In this document: positions 1-13,800 of the stretch, piece after piece
Layout of the letters: each line of letters starts with the position of its first letter
How positions within the stretch are numbered: the first letter of the stretch is position 1
NCBI GenBank assembly: GCA_016165875.1
Contig: JABBOT010000009.1
Location: forward strand, 19,234,783 to 19,298,782
DNA from: Acanthopleura granulata
Lineage: Eukaryota; Mollusca; Polyplacophora; Chitonida; Chitonidae
DNA length: 64,000 nt
Direction of reading: 5' to 3'
Notes under the pieces: generated by a model
The model's input: the letters and a program-made list of their open reading frames with translations, nothing else
Told to the model about the DNA's origin: nothing
Databases searched by the model: none
Translations under genes and position numbers: made by a program

Positions 1-239
1 TGGCTTGCCTTCAACTGGTACATAACGATCATTTTAGTAAAGGACGCACAAAACACGTGTACGTGTATCTTCCCCGAATCTTTCATAATAAGTATTTTGT
101 CAATGAAAATAAACACTGATGTTAATAATTATGAACGGAACATATAAAATATACAACAGTATTTGTCATTTATTTATTTCTCTACCATCATTATATTAAA
201 CCCCTTAGTTTGGATATTTTCACTGACATATAACGGTAG

Positions 240-430
240 TAAGGTTGTTGGTTTGAGGAAACCAAAGTACGCGGAGTAAATCACCGCCTTCGCCGATAAC
301 CTGGCAAAACTCCTGTCTTAGTCGATTAATCAAGAGCAAGATTCGAACACCTGATCTCACTGGTGACGGACTTGATCTTCAGCGAGTGTCACATGTGGCG
401 GTTTTGCCGTCCGAGCCGGAGAATGCCCAT
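240..430 (-). mobile_element. tRNA-like SINE fragment, second family
   Basis: The stretch contains 'gaggaaacc', 'accgccttcgcc', 'acctggcaaa' and a B-box-like 'agattcgaacacctgatc'. A similar order of blocks is found around 58.5-58.77 kb and, in part, near 49.45 kb. It looks like a degraded tRNA-derived SINE lying tail-first. The family name is unknown and the ends are uncertain. Confidence 0.35.
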
Positions 431-594
431 GACATCCATGCACATGGTCAAAGTACATGGAGTTGGCCTCAGTCCTATGTACTGAGCTTTGTTTCAATGA
501 ATACTGATAGAGAATTGGATGCCAAAAATACGCACAAAATATTATTTCTGAAATGTGAAACTCGTAAACCTCCTTCCTTCCTTTAACAAAGCCG

Positions 595-778
595 TCCAAA
601 GCTAAGCACCTCTTTGCCCTTTCCTGGAGAGCGTCACACTTTTCGGTGCTTGCGTGCTCATGACAAAACTTCTAGGTACCGGTAGCACTCAAGAACCGCA
701 GAGTCACAGCAGGACATGATTCGTTTCATTGAGGATTGGGCAGCGCGTCAGAGGCTCCAGTTGTATTTTGTCAATAAA
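595..778 (+). repeat. Dispersed ~190 bp repeat, copy 1
   Basis: This block runs from 'ccaaagctaagcacc' through 'gcgtcacacttttcggtgc' and 'tcacagcaggacatga' to a 'gtcagaggctcc' region. It recurs with the same order of short blocks at 5155-5340 and 25533-25722. No coding potential or terminal repeats were seen. It is probably a non-autonomous transposon remnant, but the family was not recognised. Confidence 0.6.
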
Positions 779-1017
779 TAAACCAACCTTTGTGACAAAA
801 TACATGGAAGGAACAAAATGCTTCCCCAAATCCTGTTTATGTAACAAGTATTTTGTGAACAAATATAACAATTTGTTGCCGAGATAGAGAAAAATCGAAT
901 GAATGAATGATTGTAGCTTAACGCCACATCGGCAATATTTGTCACAGTCACGAGTTAGGAAGAGCAGTAACAAGTTACCTATATGTGGTGAGACCACCAA
1001 CCAAGTCACGGGACAAT

Positions 1018-1268
1018 TTATTTACGTATTTGGTGTTGGGGTACGATTTATGTTTACGAATATTTCACTTGTGCGACGGGGAACAGCAATATAGTGGGAC
1101 GCCTGCATGGACAGAGCCCAGTGGAAACGAGTTCGAATCCAGTTCATGCAGGCTGTGGTCTGCCAGCAACGTGCGGATGGTCGTCGTTTTCCCCGGGGCT
1201 CTGCTGGTCGACGTAGTTTAAGTGAAATATTCTTGAGTGTAAAACACCAATGAAGTAAACAAATAAAT
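1018..1268. mobile_element. Head-to-head pair of SINE fragments
   Basis: The left part (about 1018-1100) carries the SINE tail in reverse ('tttggtgttggggtacga', 'gaatatttcacttgtgcgac'). The right part (about 1118-1268) carries the body forwards ('gttcgaatccagttcatgc', 'ctgccagcaacgtgcggat', 'aaacaccaatgaagtaaac'). The two form an inverted pair, either two nested insertions or an inverted duplication. Confidence 0.55.
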
Positions 1269-2489
1269 AATCTCGGTGGTGAGATTTTGAACCGTCATCT
1301 CACCTAACCTTGCAGTGTACAGAATCCTTTTACACTTCATAGCTGTTTGCATATAAAATGTTTCCTCAGAACAATTACGTTACCTCGCTTGTGTTATCGC
1401 TGATTTGTCAAGACCTCTATTCTATTTCCGGTGGAGTTTTTTTTTTAGAAGTCCGTCAAAATGGCCATATATCACCATTAAAGATCATTTTAAACTGTTT
1501 ATATTGTCGGCATCTAACATTGATCGATTACAATTCGTCTTCATATACATTATAAATTTAGGCGTGGTTATTCTTTCCTGAATGACATATTGCTATATGA
1601 TGTCTAATTGTAATAATTATCCCATTACGTCAAATTATGACAGAAGAGAGGAAACAATGATTTTTCAGGCAGCTGAGGCAATGCCCTCGTCTCCGTCGAT
1701 CGGCGCCTGGCCTGTGTGGACGCTGGTGCGAATAAAGTTATCGCCATCTGTTCAGACAAGTCAGAGGGATTTTAAAGGCGGTGTTTTTCTCCTGTCATGA
1801 AGCAAGTGAACCGTTCTCGGGAATGAGTGTCAAGCACCTTTCAAATAAATATATGCACTGTGCGTGTTAATCTTTGTTTCTATGTATCTAATAGATATCA
1901 GTAAATATTGATAATAATTAATAAATATTAAGTACTCTATTAGATATAAAGCTTTATTGAAATATTTATTCCTGGTTCGTACCAGATGTTGGACTAGCAT
2001 ATATTTGGGGCCTGGATAATAGTGAACAAAGGAAGAATCATACTTAATACGCAATTTAAAGCCGTTGGAATCTACAAGATATGATGGAGTATCTCTGTGA
2101 GAACATAGCATACTGCAGAGATGAAGTCCGAACAGCGAGCTATCAGTGAAGCGGTTAAGCAAAAGCTGGAATCAAAAACTTTCAGGACAGTATAAATATA
2201 TGGAAACCGTTAGACACACAGACAATTAATCGATTAGTTAACAATCAATGACTCTGATTTGGAGACGATTTGTATTGTCAGTGCCTTCGTTCGTGCTGTT
2301 TATTTGGAAGGAAAACAAAACCAGATCGTTCTTCTTTGTCTGTCGTTGTGTAAAAATTATGTAAACAATCCTCCTGGGGACCAAAGTGCGAAAAGGAGAA
2401 ATATTGATGTCTGAATTGTTAGTCGATCACCAGTTGAATGCCCACTATTTGGATATTTCCTTTGGTAATACAGCTACAGCAGCACTAAG

Positions 2490-4025
2490 CATTGGCGCTT
2501 CCAGGTTGTTTTTGCTAACAGCCTCTCTTTCTCGCGTCCTAACCACGCTCCATCAAATCATCTCTCTTTTGACCGTTGAATTAATTGTATTCAATAAATG
2601 TATTTTTCGGCCAATGCACTGCCTTTATACATCCCAGCGACGTTCTGTAGAATCATCCCTGGTCTGATCGGTGCATTCTGGGTAGTCCATGCATCAATAC
2701 GTGCCTGTTTGGCCAATGGACTGTCTTTATCCCGCCCTGAGACGTTCTGCAGAATCATCACTGACTTGACCGATTCATTATGGGTTGTCCATCACTACGT
2801 GCCTTTTTGGCCAATAGGTTGCCTTTATTCCGTCCTAATGGCGCTCTACAGAATGATTGCTCGCTTGACCGGTGCATGGTGGGTAGTCCTTACGTGTAGT
2901 TTTCGGCCAATGTGCTGTCGTTGTCCCGCCCTAAGGGCCAGTAAAGGCTGCTCTGAGGTTGGGATTTGTATTAGAAATGACGCCGTCGCTCAAATGCCCA
3001 CGCCAGACACCGCTAGTCACAGAGACGTGGTGACTTACACTTGGCACTCCGAAAAAGCACTCCACATACCTCTAGCTGGTCAAATCTTCATCGTAACATC
3101 GTTCTGGAGAATCTCGCTTGACCGGTGCATTATGGGTTATCATTACCTGTATTTTTCTTGCCAAAGGACTGTTTTTGTCCCTCCCTAATGAAGTTCTGGA
3201 GAATCATTTCTCATTTGACCATCAATCATTACGAGTATTTTTCGGCCAATAAGATGTCGTTGTCTAGTTTTAGGAATGGTCAAGATGAAATTGCTAATCA
3301 GTCATTAACGCTGTTCCGTAGATAATTGTTAAACATGGACTTGCGCCGCTTGTGTTTGTTTCTAGAGAACCATTGGTCTCTCGTTTAACTCTGCAGTTAA
3401 CACGGTGGCTGAATGTATTTTTCCGCGAATTGCGGAAGTCTTGCCTTTTCTCAGTGAAGTTATGGGGGAATCACTGTTGTCTCGCTTGACGCTGTTGTGT
3501 AGTCGTTGCATGTGTTTCTGAGCGAATCAGATGTCTTGCCCTAGTTCTGGGGGGTTATGCGGAATCGGCATTCTCTCGCTTAACGTTGTACTGTACATAT
3601 AGGTAGTCGCTGCATGTGTTTCTAGGCGAATCGGATGCCTTGTCATAGTTGTGTGATCTTATGGGTGATCAGTCCTCTCTCGTGTGACGTTGTAATGTAT
3701 ATATAGGTAGTCGCTACATGTGTTCCTAGGAGAATCGGATGTCTCGTTCTCGTAGTGTAAGGGTTTGGGGGAATCTGTATTCCCTCCCTTGACGTAGTGT
3801 GTATATACAGGCAGTCGCTACATGTGTTCCTAGGCAAATTTATGCCCTGTCCTAGTTGCGTAAGGTTATGGGGGAAATAAGTATTCTCTCACTTGACGTT
3901 GTGTGTATATATATAGGTAGTCGCTACATGTGCTTGTAGGTGAATTGGATATCTTGTACTACAATTGCGTGAGGTTATGGGGGAATCAGCATTCTCTCGT
4001 GTCATTATTTCATACATTTTTCTGA
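2490..4025. repeat. Degenerate tandem array, ~96-107 bp unit
   Basis: The first section repeats 'ttttcggccaat' at about 2605, 2711, 2809, 2900 and 3240, with 'gttctgcagaatcat' and 'cttgaccggtgcat' in each unit. The second section repeats 'aggtagtcgctacatgtg' near 3601, 3706, 3809 and 3916, with 'gttatgggggaatcagtat' and 'ctctcgcttgacgtt'. The sections share the 'tctcgcttgac' block, so they are probably two subfamilies of one satellite. About 140 bp of unrelated sequence interrupts it near 2950-3090. No gene was recognised. Confidence 0.7.
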
Positions 4026-4455
4026 GAGCTCCTTTTCCTAAAGCTGAGTTCGCACCATTCGATTTGGCTCATCCAGACCAAGCCGATTCCACCTGTTCAG
4101 CGAAAACAGGGTAAGGTTTGTTGCGTATGTTGCGTTCACAGGATCAGATTGATCAACTTGCACAAGATCTACGGAATAGGGTCTACCTTGATAGACTGGT
4201 CCAACTCTACCCGTGTGAATACGATATAAATATTAGTCCCCTATTGTCCAACATTATGTACCTTCAATAAGATCTTCCGTTATATCCGTTTTCTGAGGGG
4301 ATAGCGGATTGCCTGTCCGTTCATTTAACGGATTAATGCCTTCCTCATTTCATTATTAGGAATGGACTGATTCGTTACCAGGAACGGAAAAATCCGTTCG
4401 ATCAACGGAAAGTCAATCTGTTATCCGGAAATTTTTTTGAGAGTAGGAATATTTA

Positions 4456-4695
4456 TATATGGATTGGTGTTTTACGTCGTATCATAAGTCAAGAATATTT
4501 CATTCGACGGCCGCCAGCATCATGGTGGGAGGAAACCAAGCAGAGCCAGGGAGAAACACACGACCATCCGCAGATTGCTGATGGGCCATCCAGCGTACGG
4601 CCTGAGAGGAAGCCAACCCGAGCTCACCGCACCGTTGACAGGCTCCTGCATGCGTGGGTCATTGCTCCGCGTTTGCGGGCTAATCCTCAAGGACG
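4456..4695 (-). mobile_element. tRNA-derived SINE, reverse orientation
   Basis: It reads tail-first: 'attggtgttttacgtcg', 'caagaatatttcattcgac', 'catcatggtgggaggaaacc', 'cgaccatccgcagattgct', then a degraded tRNA-like head near 4640-4695. This is the main SINE family of the window, full length but diverged. Confidence 0.75.
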
Positions 4696-5154
4696 CTTTG
4701 GAGTAACTTCCTCCCTATGTTAGAATGTTAGAAATACAAGATCAATAATCACAATAAAGAAATAGAGACATTTCGAAGCAATGTTAACTATTTACAATGC
4801 TTTTCGATTCCCAAAAATCCAAGGATGAGTATCGAGAGCTAATGTAAAGAGTTCAAATTGCAATAAAAGGCCAATATTGCTGCTTTATCAACTAATTTGT
4901 TTATTGAATCAGGAAACTGTTACCCATTTATAATGTTCGATATAAAGACCACAGCATAGAGAATGAAACCAGAGTGGCGACTATAGTGCGACAGTTGGCA
5001 AAAGGTCACACCTAACAGATGAAATCTTGAAAATTTATACCTCAGGGTTTTGTTTCAAACTTACAACCCCATACGGTACCACGGAGTAAGCCAGAATTGG
5101 GTAAAAAAAAACACAGTGTTTTAATGGGGCACGCGTAAACATCGTTCCATCTTT

Positions 5155-5340
5155 CAACAAAGTGGCTCAAAACTGTGCACCCTTTTGTTCTTTAGTAGAG
5201 TACGTCACACTTTTCAGTGCATGTGTGCTCATAAAAAACTTACGTCGTACACAAACACTGCGGCGTCATAGCAGGAAATGACGCGTTTCACTGCGATCTG
5301 GATTTTTGTGTAGTCCGTCAGTCTCCCATTGCAATTTATC
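5155..5340 (+). repeat. Dispersed ~190 bp repeat, copy 2
   Basis: Same block order as copies at 595 and 25533: 'tgtgcacccttttg', 'acgtcacacttttcagtgc', 'cgtcatagcaggaaatga', 'tttcactgcgatctgg', 'gtagtccgtcagtctcc'. Identity to the 25.5 kb copy is higher than to the 0.6 kb copy by eye. Confidence 0.6.
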
Positions 5341-8300
5341 AGGCGTCACTGGACTAAACTTACTCGAAATGCGGTGTTAATACACAATTACGAGAAAACA
5401 ACACAAAGCCCTCGAGGACGCCCAGTCCAGCTGCAGAGTTCCGGTTAATGTATGCAATACGTAAGACCATAGCCTGCATATTGAAACAAGAACAGCGGCG
5501 ACAGAGTGGTAGTTGACAAGTGGTCCAACGGTTCATTTTAATGTGTAAAAAAAAATAGTACCATAGACGCCATGTTCTCGACTTCGTTCTGTGTGTATCA
5601 AACCCCTCGTATTCGGAGCTTTGAAACCGTAAGCTCTGGTATGGAGTGCCTTCACTAAATTTATTGTAGGAAAGAAAAAACACACCAAAGCCGTAACTGC
5701 CTTCTATTCTAAATGTTTGGTTATCGTTTTCTCTGCATCCGGCTTGTGTGAATAAACCAAGTGTGAATCTATAAATTTGGGATCCGTTTTGGTATGTATG
5801 CTTGATGTTTTTCAACGTCCAACTGTATCGCTTTTGGCGAGGTGTTATAGTGAGCAAACGTAACCGACTGTCCAGATAGGGACTGTGTGTTCTTTTCATA
5901 CATTGGCCAAATCTATCAATGATCATGGAGTCAGTTGCCCTTTGAAACCTCTGGAATATTCAAAGCGTTATGTGTACACAGTTGCTTGAAACATTCTCTG
6001 TTCAATCAAATTCACCCAGAATGAATAATCTTAGTTGAGTGTTTATATCAGGGGTTCTTGACTTAAGCCTAAACCTTTAAATTCTATTTTACAGCCTATT
6101 TGATAATTACTGATTTTGAAATATGTGTCTTCGGTATGATACATATGCACCATGTATACCCTTATTTTAAAATTTAAACAACATTTAATTTTAGTTAATT
6201 TTTAAGCCTTATACTTAAGCACAAAATTGCTTGTGGAATTGGCCTAACCCTCAGGATCACGAAGCTGTCTTCAACTTACTTCAGGCTTAGTCTTACCTTC
6301 AAAACAATTTACCGCGCTAAAATTGTGACTTACCTTAAGAATTTTTATTTCGTTACTAGGGGTTTATTTTGGTACTTGGCTTTCTTAGCAAAATTGTAAA
6401 ATCATGTTTACATACAAATCTAAGTTCAAGAAAACTAACGCGACAAGTAAAGGCAAAACCTTTATAGAGCCAGGAATGCAGGTCTCTTTAACATACCATA
6501 CATGGTCAGCTGTACTTGGAAAGCTCAGAATAGACAGTTACGTGTATACAGTTGTTTCAGTCGTCCTTTCCACAGGAAAATGCAAAATTCCTTTACAAAT
6601 TCACCTTGATGCATGGTAATGGCGTCTTTGTACTTTTAACGTAATGCACGTGCCGGTGGAAAATCTCTCCCTACAAAATATAGAGAGCTCGAGCTATGGT
6701 CGACATGATAGTCTGCTGCCTACCTAATCAGTGATGGCCAAAGACACATAAACCGCTCATCTGTGAAAGGTGTTTTGCTCATCACTCAAGATATATTATG
6801 TACCGTATGTACTGTCACTCCTCGTTTTTCTTAAGCTTTTGTTGAGGTCATTAAGCAAATGGCTTTATAGTTATTGATGGAGTGTCATTCAGGACTTGCT
6901 AGGCCTGTATTTTTGTTTGATTGCAGAGGCACGCCATCAGAAGCGGCACTGGTCACCAGTGTATATTAGTCCAATTAGAGGCGACTTCGTTTGGAGGAGA
7001 AGCCTAGAGCTGCCCGCTCAGTACGGTGAAAGATTCTTCTTACATAAGCATTGTGTTTTAACCGTGGCTGCTTGGGATAAAAATATGAAGAGTGAAAGTC
7101 TTTATACTGTCATTAAAAACAAGCGTGCTGGGAAAGGTCATGCACGGTGGTCAGGCGGGGTCGGTAAAGCATGCTAATTAGAGACTCAAAATACGAGTCT
7201 GGAAAATGGCCGTCAGGAAAATGGCCGCACTCACCAATGAGTCCCAGAACACATCTGATTGGCTGTTGTAGACGTGCGCAGCGGAGCCAATCAAAGCTGG
7301 ATGCATGCTAACTCAATGTGATTGGTTCTATAGAGCGTGTCTTTTAGCAAGAACACAATCCGTCGAATGTTCATACATGAAAAAAAACCTTGAATATTTA
7401 TATGACTGAATGTTTGGTATGTACGAATATACATGTATACAAAAAGTTCCTACTGATCATGCGTACGTATCTGAACGATTTGTGGTGTTAAACATGTAAA
7501 AAATGAATTTCAAATTATGTAAGGATAACGACTTCTTTGCTTTTAACATTTCTTTTTAAGCTATTACTTTACACAAAAACACTCGCTCTGTCAGCTTTAC
7601 ACCATAACATTAACACTATACACATCCACATTTGTCTCGTCAATATTACAGACTTTGATTAACACTAGTATACACAACCATATTGCACTATTTGATTAGA
7701 ACTGCACACAACCACATTCGTCCTGTATTACACTCTATGATTAACACTATTTGCAACCTCTGTTAGCGTTACAATAAAATCAGTCGTTGTTTTGCTCTCC
7801 TGTCGTAAAATTACTACCTCAAATCCTGAATAAATTTCTCTTGTGTCTTATTTCTCGCCAAGCTATCACTGAACTCTAAACGCCCTGCAGTGTCTTTGGT
7901 ATTTTTTTGTGGACATATATAATCGCTGGTCCCTTTCGAACTGTGAAGTGTGAAATGTAATATCGTTAGTCTGATACACCTGTAAAAACGGATGTTTACG
8001 TAATGCCTGCTTCAAGTAAAATTCAAAAACTTCATAACTATGCCAGGAACAAATGAAAATCGACTAATACATACAGCATTCCGTGTCAGGTTGACGTGCT
8101 GAAAAGATATCTGTTTCTGAATATATTACATCATGGAGCTGAACCCCATAACACCTATGTACTTCATCTCAGTAAAGTGTTTCGGCATCCATACCATGTT
8201 CGAAAACATCCTAAATGCAACTCCAAAGGGCCTATTACGCGTGTCTCACTTGGCATTGGTTTCATACTACTATGTAGAGGTAGTAAAAGTCATGACAATA

Positions 8301-10629
8301 TGGCATCTTGAGTGATACTTTTTTTAACCCAATCCTCTTTCAGCCATGGTGCTATACGCGGCGTGTAAATTGTTACTTCTTAAACACATACATGGATAGT
8401 TAGATTAAAACTGAGATAAGTTGACAAGGGGCTGGATTATACTGGTAAGGCGTGACCATCTGGCAGCGGTTACATTGTTGTTGCTGCTCTGGTTTTACTC
8501 TGTGTGCTCTATACAGTCTTTCACATATATATCTCGATTACAATATAGCGAAGTACTAGCCCAGTATGCTGCTGATCTATTCTCACAATCACAGGGGAAG
8601 AAAGCATCATTCCTTCCTCGGTTGAGGGGCATTCTCACTGCAAGAAACAATAGGGGAGTTTCGAGTTCGAAGTCTTTTGTAGCAGCAGGTAAAAAGAGTT
8701 CAACTGCGTCATGTGACTTAAATTAAAAAAACTTCCAGCTCCTTCATTCTCCCTATCGTACGTTTAAATATCTATTTTTGAAACTTTTGTTAGACGCCCA
8801 TGGTATAGTGAATGTAATCAGAAATGGTTGCCTAACATTTTTGACAGATCACAGGGTACAGTAGGGCTTTTCTTGCCTTTAGCCATAAAAGAATTCGAAC
8901 TCGAAACTCCTCTATTCCTTAGCCAATGAAGTGCCTTTCTGGAATCCAACTCGATCTGCACTCCTGTCGGTTTCAGTTTTGCATATGGGTTCACAAACCT
9001 AAGAAGGAGTGGTGGTTTGAATTCGTCGTCCGGTCTGCCAACTTTGACAGCTTTCTCTCATCCGAATCAAACGAACATCGCCTAAAAAAGCTAATTAGTG
9101 AAGAACTAATTTTTGCCATCTGGCCACTAAACAATTGCAGGTAATTTAGACTAGAGAGGAAAAGGCGCACAAGATATTCCATATAGCCTGTCAGTCTTCA
9201 CCAAGTTTAGCGATCCGTATATATAAAGTGCCCATGTTAAGTTTCACATGTTTCGGATATGCGAGTTCCCTCTGTTTCTCCGATGCTTGCTATACATGAA
9301 TGTTGCTCCTACCACTTATAATGGTTATTTGGTTTAAGAGATGCTTGCTTGGCAGACCTTTTCCCGCCTTTTTAAATGCTTCTTTACCGGTCCCGATAGG
9401 CCTACGTAATATATGATTCCTGTGATAGGCCTACTGCACACCTGCAAATTGAAGTTCTTATTTCAAATCCATTCCATTTGGAGTTTTCCCTTTAAAGGTA
9501 ATTCCCACAGAGGGTTTTACACAGCGTACCTTCCCAGTACGTACCTGGCAACCCAGGCAGCCGGAAAAGCCAGAGCTGGAATCGAACTCGAGCTTACTGC
9601 CCATAGGCCCGAAAGTGTAGTTTGATCAGAAATCCGTACAGACACGAACATCTAAGGCCCGAAATAATACTTAGCTGAATTGAATCAGACAACACAGCAC
9701 TAACGTTCAAAGTTTATTTGTCAGGCAAACTACTATAAACACTTCGCTGCGGGAAAAAGGTCAATAAATATATTATAAAAATATTTTCAATCAAGTGTAA
9801 AATGCATTTTGAACCATATCTAAAACCAAAATGTTGAGGGGAAAACGGTGTTGTCGTGGCTATAGTGTCGTGATTGAGGCGTCTAATCATTTTTATATTC
9901 AGTGGTGTCATACACGAAGACATATGACGACACTGAATGGTTTTATTCTTGTGATAAAAATAAATTTAAAACACACACATACACACATTCACCCGCACAC
10001 GCACGCAACACATGTATTTATCGTTAAAATAAATAAAGGCCTACCAGTACATTGGAACTTCTTCCTTTTTTTCCTGAATTTAAATTCTGTGATCGTATGA
10101 GTTACCACTGCCCTACACAGCTAATACATGTACTTGGCTATCTCACAGCTAAACGTTGTCTGTTGTTGATAAATAGGATAGAAATTAACATACCAGTATA
10201 TAGCTGATGTCAGCATTATGCCACATACCGAAAACACTACTGCAGTTGAGATTCATGACATTTTGGCAATACCTGTAGCTTAACTGGCCTGTTTAGTATA
10301 TGTTTGTGGTAGTGGTACAGCTCAGAGAGGGAGAGATTGAAATTTCTACAAATTTACACATAGTGCAACAACAAATATTTTAGACCATCTTATATAACAG
10401 AGTGTATCAAACATACATTCTAATTAAAATGAGAACAATTTAAGCATCCTAGAAAATGTTTTCATTAGGACGCACATTTAAGCAGATTTAACCTGTAGTT
10501 TAAAAAAAGTACGTAGCTACCAGAAGACGAATTTAGAAAATTCGGTAAAGGGAGATAATCGTGATATTATTTTCAACCAATGACAATTGAGGAAACTCTC
10601 GCCTGCTTCAGTTTTTCGGAAATAGAAAA
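5341..10629. other. Intergenic DNA with little recognisable content
   Basis: This is AT-rich, non-coding-looking sequence 5' of MED19. One 188-codon open frame on the - strand (5360-5926) has no recognisable domain. A fold-back element lies at 8640-8925 and a short CA-rich tract near 9970-10010. A tRNA-like block with 'tggaatcgaactcgag' near 9575-9600 may be a SINE relic. A CCAAT box ('caaccaatgac') lies about 55 bp before the MED19 ATG; no TATA box was seen there. Confidence 0.5.
8640..8925. mobile_element. Short inverted-repeat (fold-back/MITE-like) element
   Basis: The left arm has 'ggggagtttcgagttcgaa' near 8653. The right arm has the reverse complement 'ttcgaactcgaaactcctc' near 8894. 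Similarity continues inwards ('tcttttgtagc' against 'gccataaaagaa'). About 285 bp total, no coding capacity. The family is unknown. Confidence 0.5.
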
Positions 10630-10810
10630 ATGAACGAAGTGATTCGAAGACCTGATCAAACGTCACCGAAATCTAGCCCCCGTGGGGGCTCCAGGTCCCC
10701 GGCCTACCCACGGACGGACACGACCGGCACCCTGAGAACCACCATAAGCTTGGGCAAGGTCCCGTCCGTCATTCCAAGGGGTCCCTTCTACCTGATGAAA
10801 GATCCTCCTG
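10630..10810 (+). CDS. MED19: MED19 exon 1
   Basis: It starts at the ATG at 10630 and ends CCTCCTG|gtaagt in phase 1. It encodes the conserved MED19 N-terminal block, with SPAYPRTDTTGTL, TISLGK and GPFYLMKDPP, which is close to the arthropod version of the protein. Confidence 0.93.
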
Positions 10811-13800
10811 GTAAGTGCCCTGCTTGTGAGCCGGCTCCGAACAATGAGGATTATAGAGGGTTCGGTCTTCGTCGGCATTGCTGAGTTCACTAAACATAAT
10901 GCTCTTAAGCGAAAACATTTATCCAAGATTCCATGTTTTGTTCCATCTTATTAGTGGTTCGACTTCGATTTCTCGACTTGATGCTTTTTTGGATGGAACC
11001 TGTGAAACATTGCGCAGTAAACATCGTCTTTTACTTTTAGTCCATCCAGATTGACTCCGTGCGTTTTTCTAACATTCTGACATTCATCGCAACACTGAGT
11101 CTGTCATGTGAAATCGCCTCAGATTTCCAAACTCATAGTCGATGAACACAAGGTACTGTCCAGCTCACCTGTTTTGCCCATTTCTGTCATTTTCCTTGTG
11201 AATAGGTAATACGGTCCATTCCCGAAACCTTGGGTATTTTCCTATCCAAGACGCTGCCTAGCCTCTAAAATAAGTATATTTCTCAGTCAGCTATGATTAC
11301 CTGAGGGGATCACACAGTGCAGGAGTTTTTAAACCCGTCTGTTAAGGCCACACCGCTTGTATTAGGCAGCGGTTCCATTATTAATTACTTGCTGATTGCT
11401 AGACAGTTTTGATTATCCTAAATTCTTTGCACTATGGTAGTCTAAGGCTTTTGAGCTGCCCTGTGTAACAGTGTGAATACTGTATCGAAAAACTCTACAT
11501 CACAGAAATTACCAGATTCTCTTGATGGTAGACTAAACCATGGCAGACTGCTGGAATTTTTGACCCTGGCAATGGTCTAAAACAGCCAATATGGCCGTAA
11601 CACAAGTCTTTTAAAACCCCTGCACTGTGCGATCCCCTCGGCTGATCATTGCTGATTGAGGAACATAAAACTTTTCGCTATGCAGCATCTACTTACGCAT
11701 AGAAAAGTACCCCTGATTTTTCAAATGGGCTTATGATTTTATCCTTAGCATACAACATCTAATTCATAAGGCTGTCCTTTAGCGATGAAACTAATAAGCC
11801 AAATCGTATTCAGCGGTTGACCATGTAAAATCAAATGTGAGGAACAAAAGCTTTTTTGGTCTCTACCAATCTGCGCAAATAAATTTTACCTACTTCTATC
11901 GTTCAAGATAGTTCTGTTTTTGACTTTACTGGAGCAAGACTGACTGCGGGTGCACGCAGTATGGCTGGTTTCTTCCCCCTGGCACCAGGTGGCGCTACCA
12001 GCTTCAGCAACTTTCAGTGCACACATCCTGCTCTCATAGTTTGCAATTTCATTGGCAGATTTCATTTTTTGATCATGTGAACTTTGATAGATGACATAGA
12101 GCAGTAAAATAAATCAGGGCTTTAAGTTAATGACTAACTGGTTGCATAGGCGTCTAAAAGTTTAGTTCTGTGAACATGAACAAATCAAGAAAGGTCAAGT
12201 CAGCTCTTATAACCACAAAGGAAACCATTCTTACCTGTAGATGAATGCACAGGAGCTCGATTTATTTCCTAGTTTGCCCGCTGCATGTGGCTGGCTGCTT
12301 TGTGGCTTTTAAACCTCCGTTGTCATAGTGCGTGTCTGGCAACAATCATCTAGGCATAAAGAGAGCTAAATCCTCAAAATTACTTGGGAAAGCTTTTCAT
12401 GGATAAAAGGATTTTTTCGGGAATTTATCTCTAGTTATGGGTGCGCCACTTACATCAATGCACCACTTAAGGGCACGAATACAAAACATTTTTCGCCACC
12501 TCTGTTTGTTTTAAATGCATGTTTTCATTTTCCTCATGGCCATAAAATTGTCTGCCAGATAGGCCTTGAAGCCGTTGAGATCCTGCGGTAATGGTTATCA
12601 AACAAATGACAATGACAATGTCATTGATACATATCATGGAATTGCACTTAATCTCTCTAAATCTGTAGCCTCTCGATGTTAAGATACCGGTAATTCTAAA
12701 AATGAAATTCCATCATCCGGGGTAGACAGTCTCTATATTTTCAGATTTACTGGCATTGATTAGCAGGGTAAATTTTGTGTGCCCTATAACTTGTCAATAA
12801 GGGTTTCTAGTACTTTCACACTATTATCAGAAATCAGAAAGTTTTAAACTGTTGCTTTGAACTGGAATGTTTATTTTCAAAAGTAAGGATAATTCTTCAA
12901 GAAAATTTAGATAGTTAAGAGAACATTCAACTACATCCATTATTATTTTCATATGAGATGTTTCATGGTTATTTATTACCTATACTCTGTCTCAACTGTT
13001 GTTTGTATGTTATTGTGTTTCTGTGCTTTTCCCCCAACCTTCAAGCCCATCTTCTTTCACATGCCTTTTTACTGTCTGAGAATTAAAGCCACAGTTTCCT
13101 GAATCCATTATGATACAAACACAGTATCATGATTCAAGACTAAAGTATTGTTGAGAGTGATGTCAGCTGCATATAGTTTTTGTCCAGATTATCTTGGTTG
13201 TATGCTTCTGGGCAGGTCTTCACGGACCTAAACAATTTTCGCGTCTGGGAGCTTGAAATAGCAACAACTGCAAATCATGCCTGTTATCAATTATTAATAT
13301 CCTATAGATCGAAGACCAGCTCAAGTTCATGGGCACCTATAATTACTTCAATTAAAGAGAAATGGTTAAGTACAAAAATATTCAATTTCGGTACATTAAA
13401 AGGCTGGTCGAAACGAAAAAATATTCAATTTCAACGGAAAGAGAAACTCCATTTCCTCGTGAGAGTAGTGGTAGGTTGATGGAAAAAAGGCTTCCATGAA
13501 CCCTTGTCTAGGTAGACAGATGATCTTAAGCATTGAATCATGTTCATTAATGCTGTCATTATTTATGGCTTAGTCCTATATAATATCACCCTGTGTTTTA
13601 TAGTTTGAACTTAACAAAAGAGTTCCATCGCCAGGCTTCAGTTTCTGGTCAAAAAGTACTTACCTCGCAACAACACCAGGATATCACCTAAGCCGTCATA
13701 ACCTTGGTCCTGGAGTAAAGCCAGGTAGCTTAGAAATCAGCCCTCATCAGACTTTTGTTCTATCATCACAAACACTGCTGTTTCAAGTGTATGTTTTGGA

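Noticed and set aside
5360..5926. 188-codon open frame on the minus strand
   Set aside because: It is the longest non-repetitive frame of the 5' region, but no motif, signal peptide or splice context supports it. It begins close to a dispersed repeat and could be chance. It could also be a decayed transposon piece.
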